The notes below the pieces were generated by a model, which had not been told where the DNA came from, ran no database searches, and was given only the letters and a program-made list of their open reading frames with translations. A DNA stretch of 64,000 nucleotides from Marinifilum caeruleilacunae (GTDB lineage Bacteria > Bacteroidota > Bacteroidia > Bacteroidales > Marinifilaceae): assembly GCF_013141825.1 (NCBI RefSeq), contig NZ_RZNH01000007.1, positions 1 to 64,000 of the forward strand, given 5' to 3'. Shown in pieces: positions 38,636 to 48,004 of this stretch. The stretch's first letter is position 1. Each line of letters starts with the position of its first letter. The position numbers were made by a program, and so were the translations under genes.

Positions 38636-40411
38636 ATGAAGAATAAGAGTTTGCTTTCTCGATTTTTAATTTGGAGAGTAAAAAACATTAAGGAGCGACA
38701 GTTCGTTTTAATTTTGAGTTTTTTGGTTGGAGTTGTGAGTGGCTTGGCTGCACTTGTGCTGAAGAATACCATTCATTTTACACACCATTTTCTAACACAT
38801 CGATTGCATGTTGAGTCGGCCAACTTGCTGTACCTGGCTTATCCTGCAGTTGGGATTTTACTTACGGTTCTGTTTGTAAAATTCTTTGTGAAAGACAATA
38901 TCGGGCATGGTGTATCCAGAATTCTTTATGCCATCTCAAAAAAGAACTCGTTAATTAAATCGCACAATAACTACTCATCGGTACTAGCCAGTACTTTAAC
39001 CATTGGTTTTGGAGGGTCGGTAGGAGCCGAGGCACCAGTAGTTTTAACAGGGGCATCTATTGGTTCCAACCTGGGGCGCATGTTTCACATGAACCAAAAA
39101 ATTATTACCCTTATGGTTGGTTGTGGTGCGGCTGGTGCAATTGGGGGAATTTTTAAAGCTCCTATGGCTGGAATGGTATTTACCCTGGAGGTGCTGATGC
39201 TTGACTTGACAATGGCATCACTGATTCCACTTTTGATATCATCGATTACCGGGGCGAGTATTGCCTATTTCTTTATGGGCAAAGGAGTATTACTTTCTTA
39301 TGATGTAACAGAGCCTTTTGTAATTGGCAATTTTCCGTATTACATCCTGTTGGGTGTATTCGCAGGTTTGGTTTCTTTATATTTTACCCGATTTTCCATG
39401 TACCTCGAAGGTCAGTTCGATCGCATAACGAATTGCTATCGAAAAATGATGGTAGGTGGAATTTTACTTGGGATACTGATTTTCTTATTTCCACCACTTT
39501 ATGGGGAAGGATATATTACCATACAAACCTTGTTGGATGGCAATCACTCTCATTTGGTGAACAATAGTGTATTCTATTTTCTGAAAGACAATTACTGGCT
39601 GCTATTGGGCTATGTTGTTCTGATTTTGGGTTTTAAAGTAATTGCATCAACCGTTACAACTGGTAGTGGTGGAGTTGGAGGTATTTTTGCACCATCTCTT
39701 TTTCTGGGTGGGGTTTCTGGTTTTTTTGTAGCAAGGTTTATAAACGGTTTTAATTTCGTGAAACTATCGGAAAGTAATTTTACCCTGATAGGGATGGCCG
39801 GAATGATGGCTGGAGTTATGCATGCTCCATTAACCGCAATTTTCCTGATTGTTGAAATTACTGGAGGATACGAACTGTTTATTCCAATTATGGTGACAGC
39901 AACCATTGCTTACCTTACCATCATGTATTTTGAGCCACATTCCATTTACACCAAACGTTTGGCCAAACGTGGCGAATTGATTACCCACAATAAAGATAAG
40001 GCAGTTCTTACTCTTATGAAGTTGGGCAAGGTGATCGAAACAGACCTGAAAAAGGTGAGTCCGAATGCCACATTGGGCGAGTTGGTAAGAATCATTTCAC
40101 ACTCCCAGCGAAATATCTTCCCTGTAGTTGATGAGGACGACAAGTTATTGGGCATTGTCTTGCTCGATGATATCCGTCACATCATGTTTAATCCAGACAT
40201 GTACGAGGATACTTACGTTAGAAATTTAATGATTATGCCACCTGCCATTTTGGATGCCAATGCTCCTATGGAAAAGGTGATGCGAAGATTCGAAGAAACA
40301 GGAGCCTGGAACCTTCCGGTTACCCAGGATGAAAAATATTTGGGATTTGTATCCAAGGCCAAAATCTTCAATGTATACCGAAGGGTTTTGGTACACTTTT
40401 CGGATGAATAG
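38636..40411 (+). CDS. CLC chloride channel/transporter with CBS domains, paralogue 2
   Basis: A 591-residue CLC protein with the same layout as paralogue 1. The gate motif reads GSVGAEAP (Glu132 kept, the following Gly changed to Ala), and the proton-glutamate site is FTLEV (Val186). The GSGIP-type anion motif near residue 92 is GHGVS, without the proline. GGVGGIFAPSLFLG is intact. The CBS pair starts near KAVLTLMKLGKVIETDLKKV and ends NVYRRVLVHFSDE. The long leader in front of it has no other gene. It is followed after 171 bases by hutG. Channel versus exchanger cannot be settled from sequence. Confidence 0.92.
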   Translation: MKNKSLLSRFLIWRVKNIKERQFVLILSFLVGVVSGLAALVLKNTIHFTHHFLTHRLHVESANLLYLAYPAVGILLTVLFVKFFVKDNIGHGVSRILYAISKKNSLIKSHNNYSSVLASTLTIGFGGSVGAEAPVVLTGASIGSNLGRMFHMNQKIITLMVGCGAAGAIGGIFKAPMAGMVFTLEVLMLDLTMASLIPLLISSITGASIAYFFMGKGVLLSYDVTEPFVIGNFPYYILLGVFAGLVSLYFTRFSMYLEGQFDRITNCYRKMMVGGILLGILIFLFPPLYGEGYITIQTLLDGNHSHLVNNSVFYFLKDNYWLLLGYVVLILGFKVIASTVTTGSGGVGGIFAPSLFLGGVSGFFVARFINGFNFVKLSESNFTLIGMAGMMAGVMHAPLTAIFLIVEITGGYELFIPIMVTATIAYLTIMYFEPHSIYTKRLAKRGELITHNKDKAVLTLMKLGKVIETDLKKVSPNATLGELVRIISHSQRNIFPVVDEDDKLLGIVLLDDIRHIMFNPDMYEDTYVRNLMIMPPAILDANAPMEKVMRRFEETGAWNLPVTQDEKYLGFVSKAKIFNVYRRVLVHFSDE

Positions 40412-40555
40412 TAGTTTAGAATTAGTTATGAGGTTAGATGAAGGCTTACTCAGAGATGGGTAAGCTTTTTTAGTATCGGTTAGAGCAAGCAAAATCACTT
40501 GAATTATTACACGAAAGTTATGCTGAGTTTCATCATTCGAACAGCTTAGAATCAT

Positions 40556-40563
40556 TAACTTTG
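40556..40563 (+). promoter_or_regulatory. Promoter of hutG
   Basis: TAACTTTG followed by CAGC, 20 bases before the start codon. It matches TAnnTTTG and implies a very short leader. Confidence 0.55.
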
Positions 40564-40582
40564 CAGCAACAAACTATTAATC

Positions 40583-41593
40583 ATGAACAACAAACACTAC
40601 AAAACAATCGATCCTGAAATTTGGAAAGGACGAATTGATGACGAAGAGGATTACGATGCATTTCGATGGCATCAGATTATCCAGCCCATTGATCTTTTAG
40701 AAGAGCAGGAGAAAGCGCTAAAGGGTTTTGGATTATTGGGATTCTGTTGCGATAAAGGTGTGCAAAGAAATTTGGGGCGAAAAGGAACTTCGAAGGCACC
40801 CAACAGTATCCGCAAAGAAATGGCCAATTTGCCATGCTCATTTCCCAAGGGAACCAATATATACGATTGTGGGAATATTGTTAGCAATGGAGCAGAACTG
40901 GAAGATGTGCAGGAGATACTTTCCGAGGCTGTATACCGAATTTTGAAAATGGGTTTGTTTCCACTGATATTAGGAGGAGGACATGAGATTGCCTATGGTC
41001 ATTATCTTGGCATTGAGCGATATCTCTCGGAAGAGGAAAACCAGGAATTGGGAATTTTTAACCTGGATGCTCATTTCGATATGCGCCCATATAAAAATGG
41101 ACCAAGTTCAGGAACCATGTTTGCACAGATTGCAGACAGGTGTGGCGAGCAGGGAAAAGAATTTCGATATATGGTGGCCGGCATTCAGCAATATGGAAAT
41201 ACAGTGAGCCTTTTTAAAAAAGCAGACGATTTAAAGGTAAATTACCTTATGGCTAAGGACATTTCCAATGATAACATGTTCTCGGTAGGACAGGATATTG
41301 TTCGATTTACCAAAAAGCAACGAAAAATATACATGACACTTTGTTCTGATGTAATTTCGTCGGCTTATGCACCAGGTGTAAGTGCTCCTCAGCCATTTGG
41401 TTTGCACCCGGAAATCATCGTGAAGCTGATCAAAACAGTCATTCAATCAGGAAAAGTAATCAGTTTTGATATAGCCGAGGTTTCGCCTCGTTTCGATGAG
41501 GATAACAGAACTTCAAAGCTCGCGGCAATCATTGTATTTGCCGTAATCAACTCGGTGGTTGAGTTTGGCTCTGCTTCCGATTGTATATGCTAG
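40583..41593 (+). CDS. hutG: Formimidoylglutamase (ureohydrolase family)
   Basis: Hydrolyses N-formimidoyl-glutamate to glutamate and formamide, the last step of one histidine-degradation route. The 336-residue arginase-fold protein has the binuclear manganese motifs LILGGGHEIAYGH (near 130), FNLDAHFDMRP (near 161) and SFDIAEVSPRFDED (near 290). CSDVISSAYAPGVSAPQPFG is a variant of the usual D-x-D segment, with Ser-Asp replacing Asp-x-Asp. The other hut genes (hutH, hutU, hutI) are absent from the window. It lies between two clc genes and has its own promoter. Agmatinase or arginase are less likely alternatives. Confidence 0.88.
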   Translation: MNNKHYKTIDPEIWKGRIDDEEDYDAFRWHQIIQPIDLLEEQEKALKGFGLLGFCCDKGVQRNLGRKGTSKAPNSIRKEMANLPCSFPKGTNIYDCGNIVSNGAELEDVQEILSEAVYRILKMGLFPLILGGGHEIAYGHYLGIERYLSEEENQELGIFNLDAHFDMRPYKNGPSSGTMFAQIADRCGEQGKEFRYMVAGIQQYGNTVSLFKKADDLKVNYLMAKDISNDNMFSVGQDIVRFTKKQRKIYMTLCSDVISSAYAPGVSAPQPFGLHPEIIVKLIKTVIQSGKVISFDIAEVSPRFDEDNRTSKLAAIIVFAVINSVVEFGSASDCIC

Positions 41594-41693
41594 TTAAATG
41601 ACTAATATAATAAGGTATTGGTTTTTATTAATTGATACCTTTTTCATTCCCCGCCAAATTGCTAAATTAGGAGCTACAACCCAATTTAATCCT

Positions 41694-43469
41694 ATGGCAA
41701 AAACAACCCGCTGGCGTCGATTTTTAATCTGGAGATTAAGGCATATTACCAATCAGAACTTCATGCTGATATTAAGTGTGTTTGTTGGAGTAGCATCCGG
41801 CATGACCGCCTTAATATTGAAAACGGCTGTGTACCGCGGGCGAGAATTTTTACTGGATGGAATCGACTGGGCTTACCAGAACTACCTGTTTTTCCTCTAT
41901 CCAATGATAGGTGTTGGGCTAACACTTCTGTTCAAGAAATTTATTATTCGAGATTTTGTAAAGCACAACATTACTGCCATTCTGCAAGCCATATCGAAGC
42001 GAAACAGTATCGTAAAACTTCATAAAACCTACTCTTCGGTAATTGGATCGATTATTACGGCCGGATTTGGAGGGAGTATCGGACTGGAGTCACCCATTAT
42101 TTCGTCGGGTGCGGCCATTGGTTCCAATATGGCACGAAATTTTCACCTGAACTATAAAGAAATTACCGTAATGCTGGCTTGTGGAGCTTCGGGTGCCATT
42201 GCTGCAATCTTTAATACACCCATTGCAGCCATTGTTTTTGCACTGGAAGTATTGCTCATCGATTTATCACGCTTTTCGCTGATTCCGCTTTTAATGGCAT
42301 CGGTGAGTGGAGCCATTACTACCAAACTATTTTTAGATGAGGATATCCTGATCGAGTTCGCCATTAATACCCCTTTTGCAGCCAGAGATATTCCGTTTTT
42401 TATTTTACTGGGTATTTTATCGGGCTTTATTTCGGTCTATTTTACCCGAATGTTTTTGTGGATCGAGAACAAGTTCGAACAGGTTAAACTGCTAAGAAAC
42501 CGCCTGTTAATTGGTGGAATTTCACTGGGAATCCTGATTTTTTACTTTCCGGCCTTGTACGGAGAGGGATACAATATGGTAAAAGCCTTGATTGGCGGCA
42601 GGTTGGATGAGGTATTTCAGTCGAGTCTTTTTGAACATTATACCGATGTTTGGTATATGGTGGTTATTTTTATTGGTGCCATGGTATTCTTAAAAGTAAT
42701 TGCCACATCTATTACCCTTGGCGCAGGTGGAATTGGTGGAATTTTTGCACCATCGGTATTTACCGGGGCGATGCTGGGTTTTATCTTTGTTTACCTCTAC
42801 AATCATTTTCAATTGGGAGAACCTTTAGATGCCAACAACTTTACCCTGGTAGGAATGGCTAGTGTTTTAGGTGGCGTATTGCAAGCACCCTTAACGGGGA
42901 TTTTCCTAATTGCCGAAATCACCAGCGGATACGAATTGATTGTTCCCCTGATGTTGTCGACCACCATTTCCTTTATCACTGTAAAGAGTTTACAAAAAGA
43001 GTCGATTGTAACCACGCAATTGGCCAAAAGAGGAGAGTTAATTACCCACAATAAAGACAGGGCGGTGCTTACATTTATGCAGTTGTCGCGGGTAATTGAA
43101 AAGGATTTGAAGAGCATTAACGAGAATGCCAGTTTGGAGGATTTGATTGATGTAATTTCCAAATCGAAAAGAAATATTTACCCGGTATTAACCGAGGAAG
43201 GATATTTGATTGGTGTGGTACTGCTGGATGATGTGCGGGAAATCATGTTCAACAAGGAGATGTACAATACACCAATTAGTAATTTAATGATTATGCCTCC
43301 GGCTTCGATATCGTATAAAGATACCATGGAAGTGGTTTTAAAGAAATTTACCGAAACAGGCGCTTGGAACTTACCGGTAATCGACGATGGAAAATACATT
43401 GGTTTTGTTTCCAAGTCGAAACTATTTTCGGCCTACCGTCAGCATTTAATGAAAATTACTTCGGATTAG
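41694..43469 (+). CDS. CLC chloride channel/transporter with CBS domains, paralogue 3
   Basis: A 591-residue CLC protein when started at ATG 41694 (MAKTTRWRRFLIWR), which aligns with paralogues 1 and 2. An in-frame ATG at 41598, only 5 bases past the hutG stop, would add 32 unrelated residues. The gate motif is GSIGLESP (Glu132), the proton-glutamate site FALEV (Val186), and the anion motif near 92 is KHNIT, with Gly and Pro both lost. GGIGGIFAPSVFTG is intact, and a CBS pair occupies about 465-591. It is the most diverged of the three at the conserved filter. It may be co-transcribed with hutG. Confidence 0.92.
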   Translation: MAKTTRWRRFLIWRLRHITNQNFMLILSVFVGVASGMTALILKTAVYRGREFLLDGIDWAYQNYLFFLYPMIGVGLTLLFKKFIIRDFVKHNITAILQAISKRNSIVKLHKTYSSVIGSIITAGFGGSIGLESPIISSGAAIGSNMARNFHLNYKEITVMLACGASGAIAAIFNTPIAAIVFALEVLLIDLSRFSLIPLLMASVSGAITTKLFLDEDILIEFAINTPFAARDIPFFILLGILSGFISVYFTRMFLWIENKFEQVKLLRNRLLIGGISLGILIFYFPALYGEGYNMVKALIGGRLDEVFQSSLFEHYTDVWYMVVIFIGAMVFLKVIATSITLGAGGIGGIFAPSVFTGAMLGFIFVYLYNHFQLGEPLDANNFTLVGMASVLGGVLQAPLTGIFLIAEITSGYELIVPLMLSTTISFITVKSLQKESIVTTQLAKRGELITHNKDRAVLTFMQLSRVIEKDLKSINENASLEDLIDVISKSKRNIYPVLTEEGYLIGVVLLDDVREIMFNKEMYNTPISNLMIMPPASISYKDTMEVVLKKFTETGAWNLPVIDDGKYIGFVSKSKLFSAYRQHLMKITSD

Positions 43470-43473
43470 GCAT

Positions 43474-43502
43474 AAAAAAACCTGGCAATAAAAATTGCCA
43501 GG
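43474..43502 (-). terminator. Terminator downstream of the secreted-protein gene
   Basis: CCTGGCAA and TTGCCAGG with a 6-base loop and seven T on the minus strand. It can end the minus transcript and may also stop clc 3 transcription. Confidence 0.8.
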
Positions 43503-43543
43503 CTGTGTTTGAATGGTATTTAAAATATGGATAGCGCAGCAAA

Positions 43544-44155
43544 CTATAAATCTACAGTATTGCTTTGCATTCCTCTGTGTTTGCGGTATATCGAATCTCT
43601 TTGTTGATAATATTTCCTTCTTTGATCTAAAAAATCTCTTCTCAAGGAATCTAACTCGCGTTGCATTTCATTACTGTGTTGTTGTCTGAATTGCCTTCTG
43701 TTTTTCATCATCTCTTCCAGTTCCTTGAAGAAATCATTTTGGCTGGAATCGCGCTGATGAAAGTTCCTTGGAAACATGGAGGAGTCAAAAAAATCTCGGT
43801 CAAAAAAGTCATCCTTAAAAAAATCATCCGAGAAAAAAGGATGTCTGTTGTTTTGCTTTCTTAAGCTATCGGGTCCAAAGAAGCGGCTTAGCTGTTCCTG
43901 CATTCTTTTGTGCATTCTGCTCATATCCATTTTGTTTAAAAAAGCCGAGTCGCTAAAAAAGTGATGTGTACTGTCCGACGACCAGGAATAAACGTAAGTG
44001 GAATCGTAACGAATTAAATTTCCGTCTTCATCGTATTCCTTGTTTACTTTAATGTCCTTTTTCGGAATGGTATGGTTTTCCGTGTTTTGACAAAAAGCTG
44101 TGGTTGAAATCAATAAAATACCAATAGCAAGTAAAAGTTTGTTTATTCCTTTCAT
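43544..44155 (-). CDS. Exported Phe/Asp/Arg-rich protein of unknown function
   Basis: A 203-residue product with a signal peptide (KLLLAIGILLISTTAFC, cleavage near residue 22). The mature protein is low-complexity: a Ser/His segment, then a stretch around residues 104-130 of alternating FF and acidic residues (HPFFSDDFFKDDFFDRDFFD), then a long charged helix (EMQRELDSLRRDFLDQRRKY) that could form a coiled coil. The motif resembles no family I know. The Phe/Asp repeats could drive aggregation or bind metal. It is a single gene with its own terminator. Confidence 0.7.
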   Translation of the reverse strand: MKGINKLLLAIGILLISTTAFCQNTENHTIPKKDIKVNKEYDEDGNLIRYDSTYVYSWSSDSTHHFFSDSAFLNKMDMSRMHKRMQEQLSRFFGPDSLRKQNNRHPFFSDDFFKDDFFDRDFFDSSMFPRNFHQRDSSQNDFFKELEEMMKNRRQFRQQHSNEMQRELDSLRRDFLDQRRKYYQQRDSIYRKHRGMQSNTVDL

Positions 44156-44235
44156 GATAAATGGACTGTTGGTTTCGCCCCATAAAATTACAAAACATCT
44201 GTATTTACTGACAGTTAAAATATTTTAAAAAGTAT

Positions 44236-44264
44236 TAAAAAAGCTGCCTCAAAGGAAGCAGCTT
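44236..44264 (-). terminator. Terminator of the 4-TM gene pair
   Basis: AAGCTGC and GCAGCTT arms with a partly paired loop and a T-run on the minus strand, 28 bases past the stop. Confidence 0.75.
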
Positions 44265-44291
44265 CATCATAAATATTTTGAATGTTTTTAC

Positions 44292-44798
44292 TTATTTCAT
44301 GTGTTTTAAATTCACTGCGTACATGATCACAAAAAGTGCTGTAATTGCTGCACCAACAAGTGTCCACGTAATCATAGAATCGAAATCGATTAAGGCAAGT
44401 GGTACTAACAACCAAAATACGTTGGCAAATGTGTACAAATAAAAACCGTTCTTTTTCAATTTAAACATTAAGAAAACTCCGAATAAGCTAAGTAATGCAA
44501 ACAAACAGTTGGCTCCTGTAATTGCCTCAAGGTTTTCAGACATTGCCTTTAATTGCACAACACCATTTGCAGCCATATCGTAGAAAAAACCAGATTCCAT
44601 TCCAGCTTCTTCCATTTGCTCCAATGCTTCAGTAGCTTTCTGCATTTTTTCTGCATAGGTACTTTCGAAGGTTGCATAATTGTAAATTGGCTGAATTAAT
44701 CCAAAAAATCCACTACCAATAAACGATAGGATACACAAAACAGTTAAAAAGGTTGGTCTTTTTTTAGGTACTTCGATAGTTGTTACATTTTCTTCCAT
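44292..44798 (-). CDS. 4-TM membrane protein, paralogue of the upstream gene
   Basis: A 168-residue inner-membrane protein with four hydrophobic segments (about 15-37, 90-112, 118-138, 142-162). KKRPTFLTVLCILSFIGSGF at the start and KKNGFYLYTFANVFWLLVP and IMYAVNLKHMK at the end are clearly homologous to the gene 37 bases upstream. The loop between helices 1 and 2 is acidic. I cannot name the family and the function is unknown. Confidence 0.78.
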   Translation of the reverse strand: MEENVTTIEVPKKRPTFLTVLCILSFIGSGFFGLIQPIYNYATFESTYAEKMQKATEALEQMEEAGMESGFFYDMAANGVVQLKAMSENLEAITGANCLFALLSLFGVFLMFKLKKNGFYLYTFANVFWLLVPLALIDFDSMITWTLVGAAITALFVIMYAVNLKHMK

Positions 44799-44835
44799 AA
44801 TTAAAAAGCTTTTTTTGTAGGATGAGTAATATTGA

Positions 44836-45318
44836 TTAGTTCATTTTTTTCAGGTTGACTGCATACAGGGCAATAAAAAGAATTGTAAATATGCTCGAGA
44901 ATAAAATGCCCATATTTACAAACAGGTTAAAACCAACAAAAATGGCAGGAACGAATAATAACAATACCTGGGCAATGGTATAGATATAAAAACCTGCTTT
45001 TTTCATTTGGAACATCAGAATGGCACCCGTTAAACTTGCAGCGTATAGTAAGAATTGTGCCAATGATATTTCAAAAATGTTTTCCAGAGCTTTCTGGCCA
45101 ATCTCAATGGCTTGTTCCATAAAGCTTCTAATTGGCTCTTCATCTACTTCTTCCAGTGCCATTTCGAAAATTTCAGGATCCAGGAAATTCTTTATAGGCG
45201 ACATAATCATGCCCATGATATTATTTAATACGCCAAATCCACTTCCAATAAAAGTAAGGATACATAAAACGGTTAATAGTCCAGGCCTCTGTTTGGGGTT
45301 TGTTTCAACAATTTCCAT
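44836..45318 (-). CDS. 4-TM membrane protein, unknown function
   Basis: A 160-residue protein with four predicted helices. QRPGLLTVLCILTFIGSGFG, QMKKAGFYIYTIAQVLLLFV and IALYAVNLKKMN match the downstream paralogue. Between helices 1 and 2 lies an acidic amphipathic region (FEMALEEVDEEPIRSFMEQA). The two genes are an obvious tandem duplication and probably one transcript ending at the terminator at 44236. No function can be suggested from sequence. Confidence 0.78.
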   Translation of the reverse strand: MEIVETNPKQRPGLLTVLCILTFIGSGFGVLNNIMGMIMSPIKNFLDPEIFEMALEEVDEEPIRSFMEQAIEIGQKALENIFEISLAQFLLYAASLTGAILMFQMKKAGFYIYTIAQVLLLFVPAIFVGFNLFVNMGILFSSIFTILFIALYAVNLKKMN

Positions 45319-45738
45319 TTGTGTTGTATTTATGAGTTAGGGTATAAAATTTCACATTCATAAATTTACAATAAAGCTGATAAGTACAAAAAATAAAGCT
45401 GTGTTATTAGATTTTGTTGGTTTCTTTCGGGTTAAGTCACCGCTTTTACATGATATCCGAATACAAAGGGATGAATTACAAAATATTATTGACTTTTGGA
45501 GGGTATGTTTTAGAAAAGGATAATTCCGATGAAATATGGCAAAAATAATTTTTTTAATATCGCGATTTGTCTAATTTTGAACCTGCACTTTAGGGAGAGG
45601 ATAATTGAAATGAATCTTGCGGTGCATCATCTTTTCAAGGGGGAACAAAATTCTGTAAATAAGGGAGTTTTGGCCCTTTAAAACACTAACAAAACATTAA
45701 AATTAATCCGATGTATATCGGGGAAAAGACAAACAACA
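45319..45738. other. Intergenic region upstream of glyA
   Basis: No gene seen in 420 bases. Holds the divergent promoter of the 4-TM pair, the candidate glyA promoter, and a short hairpin CCGAT-GTAT-ATCGG (45708-45721) just before glyA. I looked for a glycine or THF riboswitch and saw none. Confidence 0.5.
45572..45579 (+). promoter_or_regulatory. Candidate glyA promoter
   Basis: TAATTTTG fits TAnnTTTG, about 160 bases before the start. No clear -33 element; a closer promoter is possible. Confidence 0.35.
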
Positions 45739-47019
45739 ATGGAAAGAGATAGACAAATTTTCGACCTAATTGATCAGGAATACCTACGTCAGAAAAATGG
45801 TATCGAGTTGATTGCTTCTGAAAACTTTGTGAGCCAGCAAGTAATGGACGCAATGGGATCATGCCTAACAAATAAATATGCTGAAGGTTACCCAGGAAAG
45901 CGTTACTATGGTGGTTGCCAGGTAGTAGATCAAACTGAACAATTAGCTATCGACAGAGCTTGCGAGCTTTTTGGTGCTGAGTATGCTAACGTACAGCCTC
46001 ACTCAGGTGCACAAGCTAACGCTGCTGTATTCTATGCATGTATGAAACCAGGTGATACATTTCTAGGTTTAGATTTGGCTCACGGTGGTCACTTATCTCA
46101 CGGTTCTCCTGTAAATTTATCAGGTAACCTATACAATCCAATTGCTTACCACGTAAAAGAAGATACCGGAATGGTTGATTACGATGAGGTAGAAAAATTG
46201 GCTTTGGAGCACAATCCTAAAATGATTGTTGCTGGTGCTTCTGCTTATTCTCGCGATTGGGATTTCCCACGTTTAAGAGAAATCGCTGATAAAGTAGGTG
46301 CGATTTTGATGGCTGATATTGCTCACCCTGCAGGTTTAATTGCAAAGGGTTTATTAAGCAATCCAGTTCCTCACTGTCATGTTTGTACTACTACTACTCA
46401 CAAGACTCTTCGTGGACCTCGTGGTGGTTTGATCATTGTAGGAAAAGATTTCCCAAATCCATTTGGAGCTAAAACTCCTAAAGGAGAAACCAAAATGATG
46501 TCGGCAGTATTGGATTTCGCAGTATTCCCAGGTCAGCAAGGTGGTCCTTTAGAGCACGTAATTGCTGCTAAAGCGGTTGCTTTTGGTGAAGCATTAACAG
46601 ATTCTTACAAAGAGTACGCAATCCAAATGCAGAAGAATGCTAAGGTAATGGCAGAAGAGTTCGTGAAATTAGGCTACAAGGTAATCTCTGGTGGTACTGA
46701 TAACCACTCTATGTTGATCGACCTTCGTTCTAAATTCCCGGAAATTACAGGTAAGAAAGTAGAGAACATTTTGGTTCAGGCTGATATCACAATCAACAAG
46801 AACATGGTTCCTTTCGATTCTCGTTCTCCATTCTCAACTTCAGGTTTACGTGTTGGTACTCCAGCAATTACAACTCGTGGTTTAAAAGAGGAGCACATGC
46901 CTGTAATCGTTCAAATGATTGATGAGGTAATTTCTAACATCGAAAACGAAGAGGTAATTGCTTCAGTACGTAAGCGCGTTAACGAAATGATGTGCGAACG
47001 TCCGATGTTTGCTTGGTAG
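45739..47019 (+). CDS. glyA: Serine hydroxymethyltransferase
   Basis: Interconverts serine and glycine with tetrahydrofolate, the main source of one-carbon units. The 426-residue PLP enzyme has [19 protein letters not shown] (near 22), [20 protein letters not shown] (near 44), the PLP lysine in [14 protein letters not shown] (near 228) and the substrate-binding Arg in [13 protein letters not shown] (near 375). Length and motifs are standard. It is monocistronic and followed by a terminator. Strong codon bias suggests high expression. It supplies the formyl-folate pool also used by Fmt. Confidence 0.98.
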   Translation: MERDRQIFDLIDQEYLRQKNGIELIASENFVSQQVMDAMGSCLTNKYAEGYPGKRYYGGCQVVDQTEQLAIDRACELFGAEYANVQPHSGAQANAAVFYACMKPGDTFLGLDLAHGGHLSHGSPVNLSGNLYNPIAYHVKEDTGMVDYDEVEKLALEHNPKMIVAGASAYSRDWDFPRLREIADKVGAILMADIAHPAGLIAKGLLSNPVPHCHVCTTTTHKTLRGPRGGLIIVGKDFPNPFGAKTPKGETKMMSAVLDFAVFPGQQGGPLEHVIAAKAVAFGEALTDSYKEYAIQMQKNAKVMAEEFVKLGYKVISGGTDNHSMLIDLRSKFPEITGKKVENILVQADITINKNMVPFDSRSPFSTSGLRVGTPAITTRGLKEEHMPVIVQMIDEVISNIENEEVIASVRKRVNEMMCERPMFAW

Positions 47020-47042
47020 TAAATTTATACCAAAAATATACA

Positions 47043-47074
47043 AAGGGAGGAGCTAAGGTTCTTCCCTTTTTTTG
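47043..47074 (+). terminator. Intrinsic terminator of glyA
   Basis: AAGGGAGGAGC and GGTTCTTCCCTT pair with G-U wobbles and are followed by seven T. Confidence 0.75.
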
Positions 47075-47206
47075 TGCAGTAACTTACAATTTAAGCTTAT
47101 TACGGCTAGAGAATATTTAATTGTTATGAGAATACTTTTTTTCGTTTTGCTTTATAGCATGTCTAATCTCAATAATTCTCTGTAGTTTAGCGCAAAATCT
47201 TTTGTT

Positions 47207-47974
47207 ATGGAATGGTATTATTATGTATTGGTAGTATTGGTAGGCGTTTTTGCCGGATTTTTAAATACTCTTGCAGGAAGTGGATCGATTATTAGTTTGG
47301 CCATGCTCATGTTTATGGGATTGCCTGCAAATGTGGCCAATGGAACCAATAGAATTGCCATTTTAATGCAGAATATCGTTGGAGTAAGCAGCTTCAAAAA
47401 ACAAAAGGTATTTACATTTAAAGAAGGCATTTGGCTGGCCATTCCAGCAATAGTAGGATCGGTTATAGGTGCAGGTTTAGCCGTTGAAATTAACGAGGAA
47501 ATGATGGAGAAAACCATTGGTGGATTATTGGTGTTTCTCTTTTTTATTGTACTCTACAAGCCCGATGCCTGGGTAAAAGGACAGGCTGGATTGGTTCGAT
47601 CCAAACCAAGCATATGGCAAATTGTAATCTTCTTTTTTATTGGCTTGTACGGAGGTTTTATCCAGGCAGGAGTAGGCTTCTTTTTATTGGCCGGATTAGT
47701 ACTCGGTGCCGGTTTCGATTTGGTAAAAGCCAATGCAATTAAAGTTTTTATTGTGCTTCTTTATACACCATTTGCCATTGGAGTTTTTGTAATGAACGGA
47801 CAAATCGATTATAAGATCGGATTTATTCTTGCTGCTGGAAATATGATTGGTGCATACATTGCTGCAAATTTCGCCGTAAGCTGGGGAGCTAAATTTGTTC
47901 GTTACATTTTACTTGGAGTAATCGTATTCGCGTCTTTAAAGTTTTTGGGCGTATACGAAATGCTTGGGTTTTAA
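47207..47974 (+). CDS. TSUP (TauE/SafE) family permease
   Basis: A 255-residue inner-membrane protein with about eight helices. It belongs to the TauE/SafE sulfite-exporter-like family, whose members move sulfite, sulfoacetate or other organic anions. Visible are the duplicated family motifs VGVFAGFLNTLAGSGSIISL (near 11) and IGLYGGFIQAGVGFFLLAGL (near 145), one in each half. The substrate cannot be predicted and no sulfur-metabolism gene lies nearby. It is a single gene. Confidence 0.9.
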   Translation: MEWYYYVLVVLVGVFAGFLNTLAGSGSIISLAMLMFMGLPANVANGTNRIAILMQNIVGVSSFKKQKVFTFKEGIWLAIPAIVGSVIGAGLAVEINEEMMEKTIGGLLVFLFFIVLYKPDAWVKGQAGLVRSKPSIWQIVIFFFIGLYGGFIQAGVGFFLLAGLVLGAGFDLVKANAIKVFIVLLYTPFAIGVFVMNGQIDYKIGFILAAGNMIGAYIAANFAVSWGAKFVRYILLGVIVFASLKFLGVYEMLGF

Positions 47975-48004
47975 GCGTGAAAACTTCACCGTAAACGCTT
48001 ACTA

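Noticed and set aside
45319..45738. Riboswitch upstream of glyA
   Set aside because: No glycine, THF or SAM riboswitch core motifs could be found by eye; only a short hairpin next to the start codon.
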